Positions 44,142 through 52,190 of a DNA stretch of 52,992 bases are shown here, piece by piece. Below the pieces are notes generated by a model that worked only from the letters and a program-made list of their open reading frames with translations, did not search any database and was not told the DNA's origin. Source of the stretch: Bacteroides sp. 224. Its GTDB lineage: Bacteria; Bacteroidota; Bacteroidia; Bacteroidales; Bacteroidaceae. Numbering within the stretch: position 1 is the first letter of the stretch; each line of letters opens with the position of its first letter. Position numbers and translations under genes: made by a program. The stretch is taken from contig NZ_QVMK01000038.1 of assembly GCF_010500995.1 (NCBI RefSeq), positions 1 through 52,992 of the forward strand, given 5' to 3'.

Positions 44142-44669
44142 TTACCACCAGCGATAGTTGCTTCCGGAAAGAGGGTCGAAGGTCCAAAGATCTACCGACC
44201 ATATTGGATTTGGATTTTCTACCACCTCCCACCATCGACGGTAGAGAGCCGCTACTTCCAAAACCTCTTCATTGGTAAGAAAATACATTCCATCATAATT
44301 ATCCGCATCCTTTGTCACAAGTTTGCATCCCATGGAAGGTGAATATCCTAAACGAATACTTTCAATAATCCAAAGCATGCACTCGCCTAAACGGGGCTTT
44401 CCTCCAAATTCCGAAGAAATAGCAGCCAATGGAAACGAAGGAATTTCGGAGGTATCTTCCACATACTTCAGCAGTTGCGGGATATGTTGCTGAGTAAATT
44501 TCGGCACTTCCACCACTCCATTCTCGTTGGTTGTATTGTAGTTTCCGGATTTCAGTTGTTTGACAAAGAGTTTAACCTCCGGCTTATGATAATCTAATGT
44601 ATCTTCACTGCAACTTATCGCTACAAAACATAATAAGAAAACACATATTACATAACATATTTTTTTCAT
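44142..44669 (-). CDS. putative lipoprotein, resembling DUF4943
   Basis: A 175-residue protein; the ATG at 44669 is preferred over 44684 because MKKICYVICVFLLCFVAISC is a full lipoprotein signal (lipid Cys about residue 20, VAISCSED). Its mature part contains GKPRLGECMLWIIESIRLGYSPSMGC and a late RRWWEVVENPNP segment. I believe it belongs to a Bacteroides-restricted family (DUF4943-like), with function unknown. It lies 13 bases upstream of the DUF4858-like gene and 33 bases downstream of the anti-sigma fusion gene. Confidence 0.65.
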   Translation of the reverse strand: MKKICYVICVFLLCFVAISCSEDTLDYHKPEVKLFVKQLKSGNYNTTNENGVVEVPKFTQQHIPQLLKYVEDTSEIPSFPLAAISSEFGGKPRLGECMLWIIESIRLGYSPSMGCKLVTKDADNYDGMYFLTNEEVLEVAALYRRWWEVVENPNPIWSVDLWTFDPLSGSNYRWW

Positions 44670-44702
44670 AATATCAGTATTCAACAGTTTTCTAATTAGA
44701 AA

Positions 44703-45761
44703 TCAATAAGTCATTCGTACTCCGCAGAGTAGATTCATGTTGAGAGGTTTCTCTTTTCGAAGAGTAGGTACCGAACTTCCGTTATCAAAATGATAAGAAA
44801 TTCCCGGCTCCGCATAAAGTGATAAGCGATCGTTCAGTTTACATTGCAGCCCAAGCCCGGCAGAAAGCGATGCCTGGAAAGCATCTGTTGGGCCTGATAT
44901 ACATTTTTCAATCATACCGCCTCCGGAGGCGTAGAGTTTAATCCGCTTTGTATCATGCAAAGTTATATTTGCCTTCAGGGGGATTCCGATATAATGGAGT
45001 TTTTGCGTGTCTTTCATATCGCCCACAGTGATATCCGAATTCAGCTGTGTATAAGTAAGCCCACTCTCTAACGCAATGACCGGAGAAAGTTCTTTTTGTA
45101 TATTGATACCTATTGAAAGCGGCATTTTATGGCTAATATTGTTCTCTTTGGCACTTAACCCGGTAGAAGCTGCCACGCCAACAGCCCATGTTCTTTTTTT
45201 AGCTACCTGTATGTTTTCATCTACTACCATTTCTTTTTCTTTATCGGCAATAGATTCATCATTCTTTAATTCGCGGTCATAATTTGTTCGACTATTACTT
45301 ACTATATCATCCTGAACATTCTCCGAAGAAGTAGAGAAAGAAAAGGACATGGAGAAAGAAAAAGAAATGGTTTCTTCCTCCTCTTCTTCCTTATAAAGGG
45401 TTAAAGCGGAAGAGTTAGAAGCTGGCTTTGGCGTAAATGTGGCTTCTGCTATAGGAGGTATCTCTATCTTCACGCCATCAGTTCCCAAAGTTGCCTGAGG
45501 AGTAGGAAGGGTAACTTGCGTAAATGCATCTGCTATTTCTTCTTTAGGAGAAAGATACCAAAAAGCCGCCGAAGAAACAGCCAAAATAAGAAGTACAGAT
45601 GCCGCTGCGGTGAAACGATGCAACATTAGTCTGCGACGATGATGCATAATCACCGGAATTTCTTTTTCCAAAGAATCCCAAAGGGCATCTTCTACAGGTA
45701 GTTCTGCATATTCTAAACGCGAACGGAATAAGTCAATAATTTCATCATTTTCCTTCTTCAT
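44703..45761 (-). CDS. anti-sigma/outer-membrane beta-barrel fusion protein
   Basis: A 352-residue protein, directly after the second ECF sigma gene and overlapping it by 17 bases. The N-terminus (about 1-45) is charged; one transmembrane helix lies at about residues 49-68 (FTAAASVLLILAVSSAAFWYL). A low-complexity acidic linker with EEEEETISFSFSMSFSFSTSS (about 125-146) follows, then about 160 residues of beta-barrel strands ending in a typical LNMNLLCGVRMTY. So an anti-sigma-like membrane anchor is joined to an OmpA/porin-like barrel. The barrel in one protein with a cytoplasmic membrane helix is unusual, and its final location is open. Confidence 0.75.
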   Translation of the reverse strand: MKKENDEIIDLFRSRLEYAELPVEDALWDSLEKEIPVIMHHRRRLMLHRFTAAASVLLILAVSSAAFWYLSPKEEIADAFTQVTLPTPQATLGTDGVKIEIPPIAEATFTPKPASNSSALTLYKEEEEEETISFSFSMSFSFSTSSENVQDDIVSNSRTNYDRELKNDESIADKEKEMVVDENIQVAKKRTWAVGVAASTGLSAKENNISHKMPLSIGINIQKELSPVIALESGLTYTQLNSDITVGDMKDTQKLHYIGIPLKANITLHDTKRIKLYASGGGMIEKCISGPTDAFQASLSAGLGLQCKLNDRLSLYAEPGISYHFDNGSSVPTLRKEKPLNMNLLCGVRMTY

Positions 45762-46338
45762 GATTCATATATTCTTTAATTCTTTTTGCCAATAAACACT
45801 TTGCCCGATGTAGTTGCGAAGTAGAAGAGTGTTCTTTGATGCCGATTAACTCTCCGATTTCTTTGTGCGACCTGTTTTCAAACACATATAAGTTGAAAAC
45901 CGTACGACAACCGGCCGGAAGCTCTGCCACAAAAGCCAACAATTGCTCTTCGGTGATTTTACGGTATTCGCCCGCATCGGATAAATCCGGAACGTCGGGC
46001 CATTGTTCATCGCTTACCAAAAGCTGATCCATCCGCTTTTGTTTCCGAAGATAATCCAGTGATTGAGTCACCATCACCCGGGTAATCCATGTGTCCAGCG
46101 AGGACTCTCCACGAAACGAAAACTTGGTAAAGATCTTGATGAACCCGTCATGCAACACATCATGAGCAGCATCCATATCGCCGATATAACGGTAACATAC
46201 CGCCAGCATTTGTTTGGAATAGAGGGTATAGAGTTTCTTTCGGGCAGAATTATTTCCCTCCCGGCAGCCTCTAATTAATTCTATCTCATTTTCCAACTGA
46301 AATGCTATTTTATTCGAACGTATGTTTGCTTCGTTCAT
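45745..46338 (-). CDS. ECF RNA polymerase sigma factor
   Basis: A 197-residue sigma-70 family protein. Region 2 is at about 30-100 with DMDAAHDVLHDGFIKIFTKF; region 4 at about 130-190 with FENRSHKEIGELIGIKEHSSTSQLHRAKCLL, shown here as its key SHKEIGELIGIKEHSSTSQL. It is the lead gene of a four-gene operon with the anti-sigma/barrel protein and two exported proteins. The pairing with a membrane protein that has a periplasmic or outer-membrane domain suggests envelope sensing. Confidence 0.93.
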   Translation of the reverse strand: MNEANIRSNKIAFQLENEIELIRGCREGNNSARKKLYTLYSKQMLAVCYRYIGDMDAAHDVLHDGFIKIFTKFSFRGESSLDTWITRVMVTQSLDYLRKQKRMDQLLVSDEQWPDVPDLSDAGEYRKITEEQLLAFVAELPAGCRTVFNLYVFENRSHKEIGELIGIKEHSSTSQLHRAKCLLAKRIKEYMNHEEGK

Positions 46339-46403
46339 TCATTAGACGCAGCTTTTAAGGGAATGCTGCAATGGGAGTAGTTAAAGAATATTAAACGAGG
46401 GGA

Positions 46404-46443
46404 TAGGAGTTAGGAGCTACCATATTCTATCTACTAACTCCTA
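46404..46443. repeat. GGAGTTAG hairpin
   Basis: TAGGAGTTAG (46404-46413) and CTAACTCCTA (46434-46443) form a perfect 10-bp stem around a 20-base loop, in the gap between the ECF sigma gene and nadC. Direct repeats of CTAACT and CTACTAA follow. Not an obvious terminator. Confidence 0.7.
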
Positions 46444-46461
46444 ACTACTGACTTCTACCTA

Positions 46462-47313
46462 CTAAACCGCCTTAAAACTCATATCAAGTCCTTTTACGGA
46501 ATGAGTCAATGCGCCTACCGAGATAAAATCAACGCCGGTTTTAGCATATTCTCTCAAGGTATCAAAGGTGATGCCTCCTGAGGATTCGGTTTCGTAGCGT
46601 CCGCCAATCAGGTCGACTGCTTTTTGGGTATCGGCAGGGGTAAAGTTATCCAGCATAATGCGGTCTACTCCGCCAATGGCAAGAACTTGGTTCAGTTCAT
46701 CGAAGTTACGAACCTCTATTTCTATTTTAAGATCTTTTCCTTTCTCTTTCAGATACTCTTTGGCACGATGGATGGCTTTGTCTATTCCTCCGGCAAAATC
46801 CACATGATTATCTTTCAGCAGAATCATATCGAACAGACCGATGCGATGGTTTACTCCTCCTCCTATTTTCACGGCTGCTTTTTCGAGCATACGCATCCCC
46901 GGGGTTGTTTTGCGGGTATCCAGTACACGGGTCTTAGTACCTTCCAGTTGCTTCACATAGTTGCGGGTCATGGTAGCAATACCACTCATGCGCTGCATTA
47001 CGTTGAGCATTAAGCGTTCTGTTTGGAGCAACGATTGCACTTTCCCTTCCACCAGCATGGCTACATCACCCGGTTTTACTTCGGTGCCATCATTTATAAA
47101 TACTTCAACTTTCATTTCAGGGTCGAAGCGATGAAAGATTTCTTTAGCTATCTCTACCCCGGCCAATACACCTGCCTCTTTAATCAGCAGTTTCGATTTT
47201 CCCATAGCATCGGCAGGGATACAAGATAATGTGGTATGATCGCCATCACCTATATCTTCAGCAAAAGCCAGATCTATGAGTCTGTCTATTAGTTCATTCA
47301 TTTGTTTTATCAA
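46462..47313 (-). CDS. nadC: nicotinate-nucleotide pyrophosphorylase (carboxylating)
   Basis: A 283-residue quinolinate phosphoribosyltransferase that makes nicotinate mononucleotide in NAD biosynthesis. N-terminal EDIGDGDHTTLSCIP and the barrel motifs TRKTTPGMR (PRPP and quinolinate binding) and IEIEVRNFDEL are typical, as is the C-terminal SVGALTHSVKGLDMS. It overlaps the end of the DUF4783 gene by 20 bases and probably shares its transcript. Other NAD genes are not here. Confidence 0.95.
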   Translation of the reverse strand: MIKQMNELIDRLIDLAFAEDIGDGDHTTLSCIPADAMGKSKLLIKEAGVLAGVEIAKEIFHRFDPEMKVEVFINDGTEVKPGDVAMLVEGKVQSLLQTERLMLNVMQRMSGIATMTRNYVKQLEGTKTRVLDTRKTTPGMRMLEKAAVKIGGGVNHRIGLFDMILLKDNHVDFAGGIDKAIHRAKEYLKEKGKDLKIEIEVRNFDELNQVLAIGGVDRIMLDNFTPADTQKAVDLIGGRYETESSGGITFDTLREYAKTGVDFISVGALTHSVKGLDMSFKAV

Positions 47314-47692
47314 TTCTTATTTGATGTATTAAAGTTCCTTGAGGGAGCTTCTTAAAGAAGCAGTTCACCCGGTAGTTTCCATTGGCAGTATTCAGTGTAC
47401 CGATGATAAAGCTCGACTCATCGCGCTTTCCCTGATGGTTTATACTAAAATTGCTTACTTTGTTTTGTTCAAAAAAAGTAGCCAATGTTGCTGTTGCCGT
47501 TTTCTTGTCTGCGTTTTGTTTGCGATTTTGGATTACTAAATCGACCTTATCATTTAAAAAGCGGCTCAGTTCCGTGGAACTTCCTTTTCTAAAGGCTGTA
47601 ATCAGCTCTACAGGTATCTCTTGCGCAAATGCCATACATGTAGAAAGCAAAATACCTGACAGCCACAATAATGTTTTTTTTCTCATAACCAC
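47294..47692 (-). CDS. DUF4783 exported protein
   Basis: A 132-residue protein with a signal peptide (about 1-23, ending FAQE). The rest resembles DUF4783, a cystatin/NTF2-like small domain: LITAFRKGSSTELSRFLNDKVDLVI, shortened to ITAFRKGSSTELSRFLND, and SFIIGTLNTANGNYRVNCFFK. Function unknown; the neighbourhood with nadC and rlmH is one I recall from other Bacteroidales. A -7 element lies 13 bases upstream of its ATG. Periplasmic. Confidence 0.8.
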   Translation of the reverse strand: MVMRKKTLLWLSGILLSTCMAFAQEIPVELITAFRKGSSTELSRFLNDKVDLVIQNRKQNADKKTATATLATFFEQNKVSNFSINHQGKRDESSFIIGTLNTANGNYRVNCFFKKLPQGTLIHQIRIDKTNE

Positions 47693-47704
47693 AAGTTATA
47701 TATG

Positions 47705-47712
47705 CAAAGTTA
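47705..47712 (-). promoter_or_regulatory. -7 element for DUF4783-nadC
   Basis: CAAAGTTA is TAACTTTG on the minus strand, a TAnnTTTG match 13 bases upstream of the DUF4783 ATG; a CTTG lies 22 bases further upstream. Confidence 0.55.
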
Positions 47713-47811
47713 ACTATTATTTTCTTTTAATAAACAAGGGTTTCCCCTAAATATGACGGAAACACTCCGGCAACAGTTACACTTCGATAGAAAAAAAGAT
47801 GTATTTTTGCA

Positions 47812-47819
47812 ACAATTAC
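47812..47819 (+). promoter_or_regulatory. candidate -7 element for rlmH
   Basis: TATTTTTG matches TAnnTTTG, 18 bases before the chosen rlmH ATG; a short leader results, which supports the start at 47838. Confidence 0.55.
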
Positions 47820-47837
47820 TCACTTAAACAACCCCGA

Positions 47838-48311
47838 ATGAAAACCACTTTACTGGTAGTAGGCCGAACCGTAGAGAAGCATTATATAACTGCCATCGAC
47901 GATTATACACAGCGTACCAAGCATTTTATTTCTTTCGATATGGAAGTTATTCCGGAACTTAAAAACACCAAAAACCTTTCGCCGGAACAACAAAAAGAGA
48001 AAGAAGGAGAATTAATTTGTAACGCCTTCCGTCCCGGAGATGTTATTGTACTGCTCGACGAACATGGAAAAGAGTTTCGTTCCGTTGAATTTGCCGGATG
48101 GATGGAAAAAAAACTAGCCAACGTAAATAAACGCTTAGTCTTTGTAATTGGAGGACCTTACGGATTCTCGCAAAAAGTATATCAGGAGGCCCACGAAAAG
48201 ATATCGCTTTCTAAAATGACATTCTCCCACCAAATGATCAGGCTTATCTTTGTTGAACAGTTGTACAGGGCGATGACTATCCTGAACGGAGGGCCTTATC
48301 ATCATGAATAA
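47838..48311 (+). CDS. rlmH: 23S rRNA pseudouridine-1915 N3-methyltransferase
   Basis: A 157-residue SPOUT methyltransferase that methylates pseudouridine 1915 in 23S rRNA. The ATG at 47838 gives the normal family length (155-157); the earlier ATG at 47799 would add 13 residues that do not fit and would lie upstream of the promoter. Motifs VLLDEHGKEFRS, FVIGGPYGFS and KMTFSHQMIRLIFVEQLYRA (SAM knot and tail) are typical. Single gene, convergent with dnaB. Confidence 0.95.
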   Translation: MKTTLLVVGRTVEKHYITAIDDYTQRTKHFISFDMEVIPELKNTKNLSPEQQKEKEGELICNAFRPGDVIVLLDEHGKEFRSVEFAGWMEKKLANVNKRLVFVIGGPYGFSQKVYQEAHEKISLSKMTFSHQMIRLIFVEQLYRAMTILNGGPYHHE

Positions 48312-48317
48312 GCCATC

Positions 48318-49682
48318 TCACCCCTCAAACACATTCATCCCCTTATTATGTGTAAACTTCACCCTTCCCGTTTCTCCATTCCGGTGCTTAGCCACAATTA
48401 CATAGCCCACCCCCTCGGTAGATTTGCCATTTTTATCTTGCTTAAACCCTGCCAATAGCGGGCGATAAAGCAATAACACCACATCGGCATCCTGCTCAAT
48501 AGCACCACTCTCACGTAAATGCTCCAAAGCAGGAATCTTGCCAGGTTGATTCTCCGGTTCACGATTTAACTGGCATAAAAGTAACACCGGAATATTCAAC
48601 TCCTTTGCCAATAACTTAGCCTGACGGGTAGTTTGCGCCACCACCTGCTCGCGGTTCATACGCGAAGAAGCCGAACGGGTATCCAACAACTGGAGATAAT
48701 CCAGAATAATCATATCGCACTGCTTTTTCTTACAAAGCATACGGGCACCTGCCCGGATATGATCTATACTCATGGAGGGAGAATCGTCTACCAAAATAGA
48801 GAGTTTCTTTAACGTAGCAATCGCCTTTCGCGCCTTTTTCAACTCTTCTTTGGTTAGCTGACCGCTCCGCCACTTGGAAGGGTCAATATCCGCCTGCCCG
48901 GTAATCATACGGTCCGCCAAGCGTTCTCCCTGCATTTCAATACTATAAACTACAACCTTATGCCCGGCACGTGAAGCAGAAAGAGCTATATGCAAACCCA
49001 TAGCCGTTTTACCCACCGAAGGACGGGCAGCAAGCACCACCAGATCGCCCCGCTGAAAGCCGGAAGTCATTTTATCTAACGTAGAAAGCCCGGTGGGGAT
49101 ACCCGTCAGTCCGTTGCGGCTCTCCTTCATGCGTTGCTTGCGTTGAGCGTCAGCATCCTGCAAAAGCGTAGCAAAGTCACGGCGGTTCTGTTTCCAGACA
49201 TAAGTTCCCTCTACTCCGTCCAACATACGGTGGGTTTCCATCAGGGTATCCTGGATATCCAGAGTTTCGTCCGCAGCATGAATATGAAGCAGTTGTCCGC
49301 CAATCATCAGGCTACGACGCATATATTTTTCACGAAGAATATGCACATGCGTTTCCAAGTGGGCACTACTGGCCACCTGTCCGGAAAGCCGGGAGATGTA
49401 GTAAGCACCGCCTACCTCTTCGAGCGTACCGCGAGAGCGGAGCTCTTCAACCACGGTTATTATATCAATAGGAGCAGCACGGGAGTACATATCTTCCAAT
49501 GCTTCATAAATAAGTTGGTGCTCTGCCTTATAGAATACTTCTTTATGAAGCATGCTGTCTATACGGCTCATGGCATGGGTTTCAATGAGCAAAGCGCCTA
49601 AAACCACTTCTTCCAATTCCACAGAGAAAGGGTTCAAAAGAAGGGAAAGGTCGGTGGGTGGGGATGGGGTTAGTTTTTTCAT
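48318..49682 (-). CDS. DnaB-type replicative helicase, short form
   Basis: A 454-residue DnaB-family hexameric helicase. The N-terminal collar domain is at about 15-155; RecA-like domain from about 185: GIPTGLSTLDKMTSGF, Walker A ARPSVGKTA (about 219-227), Walker B DMIILDYLQLL, and LRESGAIEQDADVVLLLYRP. Bacteroidales chromosomal DnaB is, as I recall, about 510 residues, so this is a shorter copy that may be a second, element-borne helicase. The unusual proline-rich start (MKKLTPSPPTDLS) also fits. The upstream gene, a winged-helix replication-type protein, supports a replication module. Confidence 0.88.
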   Translation of the reverse strand: MKKLTPSPPTDLSLLLNPFSVELEEVVLGALLIETHAMSRIDSMLHKEVFYKAEHQLIYEALEDMYSRAAPIDIITVVEELRSRGTLEEVGGAYYISRLSGQVASSAHLETHVHILREKYMRRSLMIGGQLLHIHAADETLDIQDTLMETHRMLDGVEGTYVWKQNRRDFATLLQDADAQRKQRMKESRNGLTGIPTGLSTLDKMTSGFQRGDLVVLAARPSVGKTAMGLHIALSASRAGHKVVVYSIEMQGERLADRMITGQADIDPSKWRSGQLTKEELKKARKAIATLKKLSILVDDSPSMSIDHIRAGARMLCKKKQCDMIILDYLQLLDTRSASSRMNREQVVAQTTRQAKLLAKELNIPVLLLCQLNREPENQPGKIPALEHLRESGAIEQDADVVLLLYRPLLAGFKQDKNGKSTEGVGYVIVAKHRNGETGRVKFTHNKGMNVFEG

Positions 49683-49703
49683 TGTTTGTCCGTTTTGAGT
49701 TAA

Positions 49704-49819
49704 TTCACCACAGATTCACACAGATTTTCACAGATTATTAATTAAAAGTTCTGTCTTCTTTGCTTTTGTTTATAGTGAAATGATTTAATCTGTGGAAATC
49801 TGCGTGAATCTGTGGTGAA
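49704..49819. repeat. long hairpin, CACAGATTCACACAGATT family
   Basis: 34-base arms (49704-49737 and 49786-49819) pair with two mismatches around a 48-base loop. It fills the 178-base gap between dnaB and the winged-helix gene, both on the minus strand, so it could lower read-through. Same style as the hairpins at 3554 and 34849. Confidence 0.92.
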
Positions 49820-49860
49820 AAGTTTTCCTTTTCGAATCATATATATCAAGCTCCATCAAA

Positions 49861-50547
49861 TCAACTAAAATCCAATAAATCTTCGCCAAACTCTTCCTCA
49901 TACTCATTCAGAAAGCATTTACCGGAAATATACCCTGAAGCCTGGCGGCAGAAACGCGTATTCCTCAGATGCCCATAATAAACAGAGGCGCGCCCTATGG
50001 CAAGAGAGCGTTCTTCGGGAGTAAGCCTCACCCACCCTTTTCGTGCTTCATATTTATTGACTTTATCCATGCGGGTTACAGAATGGTAATGCTCCCAGAA
50101 TTCCTCAAAAAGACGATCAACCTCTTCGGGAGTTTGAGAATTATCCGGCTTATCTTTCTTCAAAGCCCTACCCGTCCAGCAATCATACTCTATAACGCGA
50201 AGACGCGTAACACGATGGCACCCCTCTTCCGACAATCGTTCAATATAACCTTTGGCTATCAGTTTCTTTATTAAGGTACGAACATGACCCTTGCTGCAAT
50301 TCATACACCGCGCCCACTCTTCAAGGCTACGGTAAGATTCGCCGCGAGCACAGATAAACTCCCGATTACCCACCCGATACGGACAATCCTTGTAGTTAAC
50401 GCCCAACAACAGATGGGCAAAAAACAGCGCTTCCTCCGAAGAAGAAGTACAAGGGACACTGCGCAACAGCAACCTGACAAATTCGCGGGGAAGGAATATA
50501 TAACCCTGACTAAAAGCACTCTCTAATAATTTTCCGCTTGATTTCAT
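49861..50547 (-). CDS. winged-helix replication-initiation-like protein
   Basis: A 228-residue protein. I choose the ATG at 50547 (MKSSGKLLESAFSQGYIFLP) over the upstream one at 50598, whose extra 17 residues lack family features; this choice is not certain. A winged-helix domain at about 55-125 has YRSLEEWARCMNCSKGHVRTLIKKLIAKGYIERL, in short EWARCMNCSKGHVRTLIKK. A C-terminal domain (about 155-225) reads HYHSVTRMDKVNKYEARKGW and CRQASGYISGKCFLNEYEEE, similar to replication proteins of Bacteroides elements. It lies just upstream of the dnaB copy, in the same direction; helicase loading or origin recognition is an inference. Confidence 0.7.
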   Translation of the reverse strand: MKSSGKLLESAFSQGYIFLPREFVRLLLRSVPCTSSSEEALFFAHLLLGVNYKDCPYRVGNREFICARGESYRSLEEWARCMNCSKGHVRTLIKKLIAKGYIERLSEEGCHRVTRLRVIEYDCWTGRALKKDKPDNSQTPEEVDRLFEEFWEHYHSVTRMDKVNKYEARKGWVRLTPEERSLAIGRASVYYGHLRNTRFCRQASGYISGKCFLNEYEEEFGEDLLDFS

Positions 50548-50964
50548 TTTCTTATTTATTTTTTGTTTCTGTATTGATTGATGGTGCACAAACTGCACAC
50601 ATCTTAAAAGTATTTTATATACTGTTTTTCAGCACTTTACAAGAAATTAATAAATGGTTTTCGCACAACTGCCGACACCTATAAAAAAAATAAAAGATTA
50701 AAAAACTATTTATTGAGTAACATTTCCCAAAAAGAATAGATATCTTTCCAACATTGCAAAATCACTATTTTACCGCTATTAATCTTTTAATTCCAGCTTT
50801 GCCCGACAAATATAAGTATTATTATCAAACATTCAAATCATTCGAAAGAAATATATTGAATAATTATCACTTAGAATAAAATCAATCATAATTATTTATA
50901 AATAAACAAACTTAATTCTCATTATTTGTTATTTATTATATATCCATATAAAAACTTATACATC
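50548..50964. other. AT-rich gap between divergent replication and recombinase genes
   Basis: Over 400 bases with no credible gene. Very AT-rich, with many TTATTATT/AATAATTATC-like runs near 50840-50930. I could not find direct or inverted repeats long enough to act as recombination sites, nor a clear TAnnTTTG. It may contain the promoters of both flanking genes. Confidence 0.5.
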
Positions 50965-51975
50965 ATGTTATTATTCAGATTTATCTCCAAAAATTCTAAA
51001 AAGCTATCTCAAAGAGGGATGGAAAGAACAGCAAGTGCTAATATGAGCGCAATGCGAAGTGCATGTTCCTTTGCCGGGCAAACAATTACCCTGGCTAAGT
51101 TTTTCACTTGCAACAACTTAATAATGTACCAGCAATACCTGCTACGGAGGGGAACTTCGAGAAACACCATTTCCTTTTATATGCGAAGATTAAGATCGCT
51201 ATACAATCAGGCAGTAAAAGAAGGTGCCATCCAACGAATACCCGGATTATTCTCTGTAGTATTTACCGGATATGTACGAACCAAAAAAAGAGCGGTATCT
51301 CCGGATGTGATAAGAAAGCTAAAAGAGCTGGACTTATCTAAAAACCCGAAACTGGCTTTCTGGAGAGACATATTTATGCTTAGCTTTTACTTGCAGGGCA
51401 TTTCTTTTGTAGATATGGTATACCTAAAAAAGGAAGATAAACAAGAAGGAACCATTATTTATGAGCGAAAGAAAACAGGCACACAGATATCCATACCCTT
51501 AAGCACACCGGCAAGAGCCATACTGGAAAAATACAGCCAGGAAGCCACTCTCTCTTACTTACTTCCTTTCATTATAGATAATAAAAAGAAAGAAAGAACA
51601 CAGTACGAAACAGCTTTAAGAACATACAACAGAAAACTAAAAGAGCTGGCAAAAATGCTTGGAATAACCATCAACCTAACTACTTATGTAGCAAGACACA
51701 CATGGGCCACCACCGCATTTCATCAGGGGGTACCCGTATCAATTATAAGTCAGGCAATGGGTCATAAGACAGAAGAGATAACAAGAATATACTTAGCTTC
51801 ATTCAACATGGAAGAAATGAGCAAAGCACAACAGGCTGTTTTGAGCACCATTCTTCCCAAAGCCACAAACAGAAAGGAAAAAAGAAAAATGCAAAGAAAG
51901 GAAAACGGGAAAGAATTTGTCCGTCACTGTACGAGTGACGGACAAATCCAATGCAAACATAAAGTATTTGACTGA
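50965..51975 (+). CDS. tyrosine recombinase of the Bacteroides DNA-invertase type
   Basis: A 336-residue site-specific recombinase. I choose ATG 50965 (MLLFRFISKN) over 50926. An arm/core-binding domain with YQQYLLRRGTSRNTISFYMR (about 55-74) precedes the catalytic domain. Seen catalytic set: Lys in YERKKTGTQ (about 169), Arg-His in TYVARHTWATT (Arg244, His245), His267 in MGHKT, and Tyr276 in IYLASF. Related enzymes have RGMSFVDMAYL at the first box; here it is LQGISFVDMVYL, so the usual Arg is Gln144. The C-terminal 40 residues are basic and cover a perfect hairpin at 51915-51947. It is either an integrase or an invertase; no capsule gene is visible. Confidence 0.88.
   Translation: MLLFRFISKNSKKLSQRGMERTASANMSAMRSACSFAGQTITLAKFFTCNNLIMYQQYLLRRGTSRNTISFYMRRLRSLYNQAVKEGAIQRIPGLFSVVFTGYVRTKKRAVSPDVIRKLKELDLSKNPKLAFWRDIFMLSFYLQGISFVDMVYLKKEDKQEGTIIYERKKTGTQISIPLSTPARAILEKYSQEATLSYLLPFIIDNKKKERTQYETALRTYNRKLKELAKMLGITINLTTYVARHTWATTAFHQGVPVSIISQAMGHKTEEITRIYLASFNMEEMSKAQQAVLSTILPKATNRKEKRKMQRKENGKEFVRHCTSDGQIQCKHKVFD
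51915..51947. repeat. perfect hairpin in the recombinase 3' end
   Basis: ATTTGTCCGTCACT (51915-51928) and its exact complement (51934-51947) flank a five-base loop GTACG. It lies inside the last 60 bases of the recombinase frame (about residues 317-328). The GC-rich stem lacks a U-tract, so it may be a recombination site, a transcription-attenuation stem, or a repeat. Confidence 0.9.
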
Positions 51976-52190
51976 AATACGCAAACCGAGAGAGAGAACA
52001 GAAAACAAGAAAGATAGAATATTCTTCTTAGAATTAATTTATTTTGATTTACAAAAGAAATCGAAAAGGATATATTATGTATTATATGGAGATACATTTA
52101 AGGTAATATTATCAAACACAAAGAAGAAATTCGATAAAATCAAAACTTAACACTAATTAACACGAATGGAAAGGAAAAGAGGGATTAAAA

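Noticed and set aside
51917..52150. 77-codon plus-strand frame after the recombinase
   Set aside because: Its start lies within the hairpin and recombinase frame, and its Lys/Ile/Tyr-rich composition reflects AT-rich intergenic sequence.
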